The notes beneath the pieces are model-generated. The model saw only the letters and a program-made list of their open reading frames with translations. It ran no database searches and was not told where the DNA came from. From UMGS1781 sp045628105 (lineage in GTDB: Bacteria > Bacillota > Clostridia > TANB77 > CAG-508), in the NCBI GenBank assembly GCA_045628105.1, contig JAZQOX010000045.1, positions 1-9,157 of the forward strand: a stretch of 9,157 nucleotides of DNA. Direction: 5' to 3'. The translations under genes and the position numbers were made by a program. Numbering within the stretch: position 1 is the stretch's first letter; each line of letters opens with the position of its first letter. Below are positions 4,853 through 9,157 of this stretch, piece by piece.

Positions 4853-6487
4853 ATGTCAAAAGAAATTAAATTTGGTGAAGAAGCAAGAAAGAAAATGCTT
4901 GATGGAGTTAACATTTTAGCAGATACAGTAAAAGTTACATTAGGTCCAAAAGGAAGAAATGTAGTGTTAGATAAAAGCTTTGGAGCACCTTTAATTACAA
5001 ATGATGGTGTTACAATAGCAAAAGAAATTGAACTAGATGATCCATATGAAAACATTGGTGCAAGACTTGTTAAAGAAGTTGCAACAAAAACAAATGATAT
5101 TGCAGGAGATGGAACAACAACAGCAACAGTTTTGGCACAAAGCCTTATAAAAGAAGGAGTTAGAAATGTTGCAGCAGGTGGAGACCCAATGGCAATAAAA
5201 AGAGGAATTGATAAAGCCGTTGATTCAGCTGTAGAAGCATTAAAAGGAATTAGTTCTGAAATTAATGGAAAAGAAGATATTGCAAGGGTTGCAAGTATAT
5301 CAGCAAATAACAAAGAAATTGGAAACTTAATTGCGGATGCAATGGAGAAAGTTTCTAAAGATGGAGTTATTACAATAGAAGAATCTAAAACAGCAACAAC
5401 AGGGCTAAATGTAGTCGAGGGAATGCAATTTGATAAAGGATATATTTCTCCATATTTTGTAACAGATACAGACAAAATGGAAACAGTAATGGAAAATCCA
5501 TATATTTTAATAACAGATAAAAAAATAAGCAACATTCAAGAAGTTTTACCTTTATTAGAAGCATTAATGCAACAATCAGGCAAATTAGTAATAATTGCAG
5601 ATGATATTGAAGGGGAAGCTTTATCAACTCTTGTATTAAACAAATTAAGAGGAGTATTAAATGTTGCTGCAGTTAAGGCACCAGGATTTGGAGATAGAAG
5701 AAAAGAAATGCTTGCCGATATAGCAATTTTAACTGGAGGAGAAGTTATAACATCAGATTTAGGATTAGATTTAAAAGATACTAGAATTGAACAATTGGGA
5801 AGGGCAAAACAAGTTAAAATTCAAAAAGAAAACACAATTATTGTAGATGGAGCAGGGGATAAAGAAGAAATAGCTTCTAGAATAAAACAATTAAGAGCAG
5901 GAATTGCAGAATCAAAGAGTGAGTATGATAAAGAAAAACTACAAGAAAGACTTGCTAAGATGGCAGGAGGAGTTGCTGTTATTGAAGTTGGTGCTGCAAC
6001 AGAAGTTGAAATGAAAGAAAAGAAACTAAGAATAGAAGATGCTCTATCTGCAACAAAAGCCGCAGTTGAAGAAGGAATTGTTGCTGGTGGGGGAACAGCA
6101 CTTGTTAATGTAATGCCAGCAGTAGAAAAAACAATTGAAAAATTAAATGGAGACGAAAAACTTGGTGCAAGAATTGTATTAAAAGCATTAGAAGAACCAG
6201 TAAGACAAATAGCAACAAATGCAGGACTTGAAGGTGCAGTAATTCTTGAAAAAGTAAAAACATCTGAGATTGGAATAGGATTTGATAGCAGTAAGGAAGA
6301 ATATGTAGATATGAAAAAAGCAGGAATAGTTGATCCTACAAAGGTTACAAGAAGTGCACTTCAAAATGCTGCAAGTATTGCGGGAATGTTCCTAACAACA
6401 GAAAGCGTTGTAACAGAAAAAAAAGAAAAAGAATGTCACTGTGGAGACCATAACGTAATGCCACAAGGAATGGAAGGAATGTATTAA
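4853..6487 (+). CDS. groEL: Chaperonin GroEL (Hsp60)
   Basis: GroEL (544 aa) assembles as a double heptameric ring in the cytosol and folds proteins with ATP and GroES. The family blocks are complete: VTLGPKGRNVVLD (28-40), ITNDGVTIAKEIEL (48-61), the ATP/Mg loop AGDGTTTATVLAQ (84-96) with Asp86, the apical domain around 190-375, and the signature AAVEEGIVAGGGTAL from about residue 403. ASIAGMFLTTESVV is the usual block just before the tail. The tail is odd: instead of the flexible GGM repeat it reads ECHCGDHNVMPQGMEGMY, with two Cys and two His in seven residues. The start follows AAAGGAA at 4837-4843. It is co-transcribed with groES under the CIRCE operator. No terminator is evident downstream, so transcripts may run on into nadD through the GC-rich hairpin at 6524-6545. 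Confidence 0.98.
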   Translation: MSKEIKFGEEARKKMLDGVNILADTVKVTLGPKGRNVVLDKSFGAPLITNDGVTIAKEIELDDPYENIGARLVKEVATKTNDIAGDGTTTATVLAQSLIKEGVRNVAAGGDPMAIKRGIDKAVDSAVEALKGISSEINGKEDIARVASISANNKEIGNLIADAMEKVSKDGVITIEESKTATTGLNVVEGMQFDKGYISPYFVTDTDKMETVMENPYILITDKKISNIQEVLPLLEALMQQSGKLVIIADDIEGEALSTLVLNKLRGVLNVAAVKAPGFGDRRKEMLADIAILTGGEVITSDLGLDLKDTRIEQLGRAKQVKIQKENTIIVDGAGDKEEIASRIKQLRAGIAESKSEYDKEKLQERLAKMAGGVAVIEVGAATEVEMKEKKLRIEDALSATKAAVEEGIVAGGGTALVNVMPAVEKTIEKLNGDEKLGARIVLKALEEPVRQIATNAGLEGAVILEKVKTSEIGIGFDSSKEEYVDMKKAGIVDPTKVTRSALQNAASIAGMFLTTESVVTEKKEKECHCGDHNVMPQGMEGMY

Positions 6488-6518
6488 TTTGTTAATTAAT
6501 AATGAATGATGAAAACAT

Positions 6519-6545
6519 GTAGGGGGTCGCCGCACTCGGCGACCC
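6519..6545. repeat. GTAG-headed GC-rich hairpin (REP-like) between groEL and nadD
   Basis: GTAG (6519-6522) leads into a 9-bp perfect stem, GGGTCGCCG (6524-6532) / CGGCGACCC (6537-6545), with loop CACT. It is the most GC-rich patch in an otherwise AT-rich window. Neither strand has a T-run after the stem, arguing against an intrinsic terminator. A GTAG tetranucleotide 5' of a GC hairpin is the layout of REP sequences recognised by REP-associated tyrosine transposases. Outer arms AAAACAT (6512-6518) / ATGTTTT (6554-6560) extend the symmetry. Confidence 0.65.
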
Positions 6546-6564
6546 AAAAAAATATGTTTTTCAC

Positions 6565-6570
6565 AGGAGG
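6565..6570 (+). promoter_or_regulatory. Ribosome binding site fixing the nadD start
   Basis: AGGAGG lies seven bases before the ATG at 6578. The frame stays open upstream to an ATG at 6506, but that extension is translation of the REP-like hairpin (MMKTCRGSPHSATQK) and has no similarity to NadD, whose conserved first strand begins right after 6578. Confidence 0.88.
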
Positions 6571-6577
6571 AAAACAA

Positions 6578-7177
6578 ATGGAGAAAAATATAATAGCAGT
6601 ATTTGGTGGATCATTTAATCCCCCAACAAATGCACATGTAAATTTAGCAAAACAAATATTAGAAGAATACACAATAATAGATAAAATAATTTTTGTGCCA
6701 GTAAGTACAAAATATAATAAAGATGGACTAGTATCAGATAGTGATAGATACAATATGCTAAAAAAGGTATGTGAAACGAATAAAAAAATGGAAGTTTCAT
6801 CAATAGAACTGGATACAGAAAAGCAGCTTTACACAATAGAAACATTAAACAAAATTCAAGAGCAAAACCCAGATAAAAAAGTCGCATTTATACTTGGAAC
6901 AGACAATCTAAAAGAACTTCCAACATGGCATAATGTAGAAAAACTACTAGAAACATATAAAATACTTGTAATAAAAAGAAACAATGACAATATACAAAAA
7001 ATAATAGAAAGAAATAGTACACTATTAAAATACAAAAACTCATTTATAGAATTAAAAAATATAGAACAAATAGACTTAAGCTCAACAGAAATAAGAGAAA
7101 AATTAAAAAACAACAAAGAAATAACAAACCTAGTACCAGAAGAAATAATAAACGAAATAAAAAGAATATACAAATAA
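6578..7177 (+). CDS. nadD: Nicotinate-nucleotide adenylyltransferase
   Basis: This enzyme (199 aa) joins nicotinate mononucleotide to AMP from ATP, giving deamido-NAD, the penultimate step of NAD synthesis. The Rossmann nucleotidyltransferase fold begins AVFGGSFNPPTNAH (7-20), followed by KIIFVPVSTKYNK (36-48), a dinucleotide-binding block FILGTDNLKELPTWHN (104-119) and DLSSTEIREKL (166-176), the ISSTxIR signature that binds the ATP phosphates. The nucleotidyltransferase (H/T)xGH motif reads TNAH, with Ala for Gly; a related variant (LNSH) occurs in a clostridial NadD subgroup as I recall it, so activity is likely. The gene follows groEL by 90 bases that hold the REP-like hairpin and ends in a terminator overlapping its stop codon. 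In many Firmicutes nadD neighbours yqeK and rsfS; these are not present here. The second half is very rich in AAA and ATA codons. Confidence 0.92.
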   Translation: MEKNIIAVFGGSFNPPTNAHVNLAKQILEEYTIIDKIIFVPVSTKYNKDGLVSDSDRYNMLKKVCETNKKMEVSSIELDTEKQLYTIETLNKIQEQNPDKKVAFILGTDNLKELPTWHNVEKLLETYKILVIKRNNDNIQKIIERNSTLLKYKNSFIELKNIEQIDLSSTEIREKLKNNKEITNLVPEEIINEIKRIYK

Positions 7178-7203
7178 AGCTTTCACAACAGAAAGCTTTT
7201 TTT
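7176..7203 (+). terminator. Rho-independent terminator of nadD
   Basis: AAAGCTTTC (7176-7184) and GAAAGCTTT (7191-7199) form a 9-bp stem with loop ACAACA, followed by T's through 7203. The stem starts in the last two bases of the nadD stop codon. A large palindromic element begins two bases after the T-run. Confidence 0.88.
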
Positions 7204-7204
7204 A

Positions 7205-7272
7205 TTTCCCAATTGGGGACGTATTTAAATTGGGAAAAAAATCACAATTTAAATACGTCCCTAATTGGGAAA
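7205..7272. repeat. 28-bp-arm perfect palindromic element with GGGGACG core
   Basis: The left arm 7205-7232 and right arm 7245-7272 are complementary over 28 bases except one position, which is a G-U wobble in plus-strand RNA; the loop is 12 bases. Each arm holds its own short palindromes (CCCAATTGGG, ATTTAAAT), so alternative folds are possible, such as CCCAATT (7208-7214) with AATTGGG (7228-7234). No coding capacity and no T-run. The core TTGGGGAC is shared with 4795-4801. Best explained as a REP/MITE-like non-autonomous repeat placed just after the nadD terminator. Confidence 0.7.
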
Positions 7273-7330
7273 TGAATGTTAAAACATTTGAAAACAATGG
7301 TGAAAGTGGTATTTTGAAAAACTATAAACC

Positions 7331-7346
7331 TGTCCCAATTTGGGAT
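7331..7346 (-). repeat. Third degenerate copy of the GGGAC palindrome motif
   Basis: TCCCAATTTGGGA (7333-7345) is a 13-base palindrome with one central T. Read on the minus strand it gives TCCCAAATTGGGACA, close to TCCCAATTGGGGACG at 7207-7221. It may mark the far end of a ~140-bp composite element running from 7205 to 7345. Confidence 0.4.
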
Positions 7347-7356
7347 AAAAACTAAC

Positions 7357-7383
7357 ACCTCTGTCTACATAAAACATATAATA
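7357..7383 (+). promoter_or_regulatory. Sigma-K/sigma-E-like sporulation promoter for dpaB
   Basis: AC (7357-7358), 16 bases, then CATATAATA (7375-7383) fit the mother-cell sigma-K pattern AC-N16/17-CATAnnnTA. A sigma-A TATAAT is embedded (7377-7382) but no TTGACA-like box lies 16-18 bases upstream. Mother-cell expression is what is known for dipicolinate synthase genes in Bacillus subtilis, so the match agrees with the downstream gene. Confidence 0.55.
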
Positions 7384-7416
7384 ATACATAAGCACTTAAA
7401 ATAGGAGGAAGATTAC

Positions 7417-7980
7417 ATGTTATTAGCTAACAAAAGAATTACAATTGGAATAACGAGCTCTTTTTATGCAATTGAAAAAACAATTCCTCAAATAGAGAAG
7501 ATGATTAAAGCAGGTTATGAAATAATACCTATAATGTCTTTTGATGCGTATAACATTAAAATTAAAGAATATATAGGTAAAATAGAAGAAATATCAAAAC
7601 GCGAAATTGTACATACGACTGAACTAGCCGAGAAAATTGGATATGAAATACCATCAGATATAATGGCTATTATACCTTGCTCTGGAAATACATTAGGAAA
7701 ACTTGCAAATGGAATTGTGGATACTCCGGTATTAATGGCTGCAAAAGTTAATCTTAAATTAGGCAATAACATAGTGCTTGGAATTGCAACAAGAGAGGGA
7801 CTTTCAATAGAGGCAGAAAACATAGGTAAATTATTTAAGCAAAAAAATATTTTTTTTGTTCCATTTAGACAGGATAATCCAATAACCAAACCAAACTCAC
7901 TACTATTCAGTTCAGTATATGTAAAAGAAACAATAGAGAGAGCAATACAAGGGGAACAAATACAACCAATACTTGTTTAA
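7417..7980 (+). CDS. dpaB: Dipicolinate synthase subunit B (SpoVFB)
   Basis: DpaB (187 aa, slightly shorter than the ~200 aa Bacillus form) is the flavoprotein-like subunit that, with DpaA, makes dipicolinic acid in the mother cell for export into the spore core. The order of blocks follows SpoVFB: ITIGITSSFYAIEKTIPQIE (8-27), GYEIIPIMSF (33-42), IIPCSGNTLGKLANGIVDTP (85-104), then VLMAAK (105-110), VLGIAT (120-125), NIFFVPFRQDNPITKPNSL (144-162) and the C-terminal QIQPILV (181-187). The Cys-Ser-Gly-Asn-Thr loop corresponds to the phosphate/flavin-binding turn of the flavodoxin-like fold. The start follows AGGAGG at 7403-7408, nine bases upstream. dpaA, normally directly upstream in the same operon, is not in this window; the upstream neighbour is nadD behind its own terminator. 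No terminator is visible after dpaB. Confidence 0.9.
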   Translation: MLLANKRITIGITSSFYAIEKTIPQIEKMIKAGYEIIPIMSFDAYNIKIKEYIGKIEEISKREIVHTTELAEKIGYEIPSDIMAIIPCSGNTLGKLANGIVDTPVLMAAKVNLKLGNNIVLGIATREGLSIEAENIGKLFKQKNIFFVPFRQDNPITKPNSLLFSSVYVKETIERAIQGEQIQPILV

Positions 7981-8001
7981 GAGATTGACACAAATAAGCG
8001 A

Positions 8002-8030
8002 TTTACAATCCTTCTTTTTTGGTATATAAT
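8002..8030 (+). promoter_or_regulatory. Sigma-A promoter of whiA-hemW
   Basis: TTTACA (8002-8007) and TATAAT (8025-8030) are separated by 17 bp, giving a start near 8037 and a short leader. A perfect TTGACA at 7985-7990 lies too far upstream (34 bp) to pair with this -10 box and has no -10 of its own. Confidence 0.8.
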
Positions 8031-8046
8031 AGAAAATAATGAAAAG

Positions 8047-8052
8047 TAGGTG
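8047..8052 (+). promoter_or_regulatory. Ribosome binding site fixing the whiA start
   Basis: AGGTGA lies six bases before the ATG at 8059. A GTG at 8050 is in frame but overlaps this site and would add three residues (MNI) ahead of the conserved MSFAS N-terminus. Confidence 0.75.
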
Positions 8053-8058
8053 AATATT

Positions 8059-8700
8059 ATGTCGTTTGCTTCAGATATTAGAGAAGAACTTTTAGGATTA
8101 AAAATGTGGGACGTAAATAGCGGATTAAAACAGGAAGAACAAATTGCCAGATTATCTATTAGAGAAGCTTTTATAAAATCAGGTTCCATAACTAATCCAA
8201 ATAAAGAATACCATTTAGAGGTGTTATTTAAAACAAAGAAAAAAGCAACAGAACTAAGCCAAATTCTTGAAAACTTTAATATACCATCAAAAGTAACAAA
8301 AAAAGGAACAGGATATATAACATATATAAAAGATGGAGAAGCTATTTCAAGTTTTTTAGCATTAATAGGTGCGAACAGTGCTGTATTGAGATTTGAGGAA
8401 ATTAGAGTTTTAAAAGATGCAAGAAACAATGTTAATAGAATAGTAAACTGTGAGACAGCAAATCTAAATAAAATATTAGGAGCATCAAATAGTCAAATTG
8501 ATGCTATAAAAACATTAAAGCAACACAGAAAATTTAATTCATTATCAGATGAATTAAAAGAAATAGCTGAAATAAGATTAAAAAATCCAGATATTTCATA
8601 TGAAGAAATCGGAAAGTTTTTGAAAAAGCCTATAACAAAATCTGGAGTAAGCCATAGATTAAGCAAAATAATAGAAATAGCTAGAGGATTAAAAAAATGA
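8059..8700 (+). CDS. whiA: WhiA-family DNA-binding protein, internally shortened
   Basis: WhiA joins a degenerate LAGLIDADG homing-endonuclease-like domain to a C-terminal helix-turn-helix and affects sporulation or cell division in Gram-positives. The conserved N-terminus MSFASDIREELLGL is present. Then residues ~28-57 (IREAFIKSGSITNP, YHLEVLF) already match the second LAGLIDADG repeat (family form RGAFLAGGSVNNP..YHLEI). Next come GYITYIKDGEAISSFLALIG (85-104), VLRFEEIRVLKDARNNVNR (109-127) and IVNCETANLNKILGAS (128-143), the family hallmark. The HTH is at about 179-204 (ISYEEIGKFLKKPITKSG). At 213 aa it is about 100 residues shorter than the ~315-aa Bacillus protein; the missing part is the first repeat, removed without breaking the frame. 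Its stop codon overlaps the hemW start (ATGA). Identity sure; the significance of the deletion is inferred. Confidence 0.93.
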   Translation: MSFASDIREELLGLKMWDVNSGLKQEEQIARLSIREAFIKSGSITNPNKEYHLEVLFKTKKKATELSQILENFNIPSKVTKKGTGYITYIKDGEAISSFLALIGANSAVLRFEEIRVLKDARNNVNRIVNCETANLNKILGASNSQIDAIKTLKQHRKFNSLSDELKEIAEIRLKNPDISYEEIGKFLKKPITKSGVSHRLSKIIEIARGLKK

Positions 8701-9157
8701 ATAAAAAAGAGATAGGATTATATATACATATTCCATTTTGTAAACACAAATGCACTTATTGCGATTTTATATCTTTTGCAAATAAAGATGAAATGATTGA
8801 ACAATATATACAAGCATTAAAACAGGAAATTATAAGTGAAAAATTAGAACAATATAAAATTACAACAATATATATAGGTGGAGGTACACCATCATATATT
8901 AAAGAAGAACATATTCAAGAAATTTTAGAATTAATAAATAAAAATGATGCAGAAGAAATTACGATAGAAGTTAATCCAGGAACTGTAAACGAAAAGAAAC
9001 TATTAGAATACAAAAATGCTGGAATAAATAGATTAAGCATAGGATTACAAAGTACAAACGATAAACTATTAAAAGAAATAGGAAGAATTCATAATTATAA
9101 TGAATTCTTAAAAACATATAACTTAGCAAGAGAAATTGGATTTAAAAATATAAATGT
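8697..9157 (+). CDS. hemW: HemW-type radical SAM protein, N-terminal part
   Basis: The first 153 residues of a protein that continues beyond the window. HemW is a radical SAM protein related to coproporphyrinogen III dehydrogenase HemN but acting as a haem chaperone. GLYIHIPFCKHKCTYCDF (7-24) holds the cluster ligands Cys15, Cys19 and Cys22 in CX3CX2C; the following CXF with Phe24, instead of a fourth Cys, is the HemW form as opposed to HemN. YIGGGTPS (59-66) is the SAM-binding glycine motif; EITIEVNPGT (87-96) and GINRLSIGLQS (109-119) are further conserved barrel strands. The start overlaps the whiA stop by four bases (ATGA), and AGAGGA at 8683-8688 lies inside whiA, so the two genes are translationally coupled. 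In Bacillus hemW sits between lepA and hrcA; this placement after whiA differs. Confidence 0.92.
   Translation, partial: MNKKEIGLYIHIPFCKHKCTYCDFISFANKDEMIEQYIQALKQEIISEKLEQYKITTIYIGGGTPSYIKEEHIQEILELINKNDAEEITIEVNPGTVNEKKLLEYKNAGINRLSIGLQSTNDKLLKEIGRIHNYNEFLKTYNLAREIGFKNIN

Noticed and set aside
4453..5535. Long minus-strand open frame (360 codons) opposite groES and the first part of groEL
   Set aside because: It crosses the groES-groEL spacer and the CIRCE element; composition and lack of a start site mark it as an antisense shadow.
6524..6545. groEL terminator
   Set aside because: The GC stem is strong, but it is followed by A's on the plus strand and by CCTACATG on the minus strand; without a T-tract an intrinsic terminator is not supported.
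7205..7345. CRISPR array or structured riboswitch between nadD and dpaB
   Set aside because: There are no direct repeats with regular spacers, and the structure is a simple inverted repeat lying downstream of a terminator and far from the dpaB start; no known riboswitch core is visible.
7272..7355. A 27-codon plus-strand ORF between nadD and dpaB, ending in KPVPIWDKN
   Set aside because: The PIW segment recalls clostridial excisionase N-termini (VPIWEK), but it is encoded by the TCCCAATTTGGGA palindrome, the expected helix-turn-helix does not follow, and there is no proper ribosome binding site. Most likely chance.
7985..7990. Perfect TTGACA as a -35 box for whiA
   Set aside because: It lies 34 bp from TATAAT and has no -10 box at 16-18 bp; TTTACA at 8002 fits far better.

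Overview
This 9.2 kb window is AT-rich, with A-rich codons and strong AGGAGG-type ribosome binding sites. It reads as a chromosomal, mostly housekeeping stretch of a low-GC Gram-positive (Firmicutes, Clostridia-like) genome. Supporting markers are WhiA, a HrcA-type CIRCE dyad in front of groESL, a TIGR04086/YrzE-type membrane protein and a dipicolinate synthase subunit B gene, which points to an endospore former. I infer a non-cluster-I clostridium, because classical Clostridium species are reported to lack dpaAB; the sequence alone does not fix the genus.

Layout. Bases 1-437 are the 3' end of an M16-family peptidase gene, closed by a terminator whose last bases double as the -35 box of the next promoter. 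Bases 529-2830 form an operon: class II fructose-bisphosphate aldolase, a VTC-type polyphosphate polymerase domain protein and a DUF4956 membrane protein. It ends in a 19-bp bidirectional terminator facing smpB. smpB and a small exported single-anchor protein of unknown function lie on the minus strand (2894-3873). Divergent from them is a four-helix TIGR04086-type membrane protein (4032-4406). groES-groEL (4502-6487) follows behind a sigma-A promoter and a CIRCE element with symmetric base changes. Then come nadD (6578-7177) with its terminator, a 140-bp palindromic intergenic block, dpaB (7417-7980) behind a sigma-K-like promoter, whiA (8059-8700) and the overlapping start of hemW (8697 to the window end).

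The genes cover central carbon metabolism, polyphosphate/envelope functions, ribosome rescue, protein folding, NAD synthesis, spore core dipicolinate and radical-SAM haem handling. No mobile-element gene, rRNA, tRNA or CRISPR array is visible. No intergenic gap exceeds 300 bases; the largest (7178-7416) holds a terminator, the palindromic block and the dpaB promoter.

The most unusual signals are (1) palindromic elements in three of the intergenic spacers, two sharing a GGGGAC core and one a GC-rich GTAG-type hairpin, which look like REP/RAYT-type non-autonomous repeats; (2) the altered but still symmetric CIRCE operator; (3) a WhiA that seems to lack about 100 residues of its first homing-endonuclease-like half while keeping its N-terminus; (4) a GroEL tail with CHCGDH in place of the GGM repeat; (5) dpaB without dpaA beside it. 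I see no clear new multi-gene defence or mobile system here.
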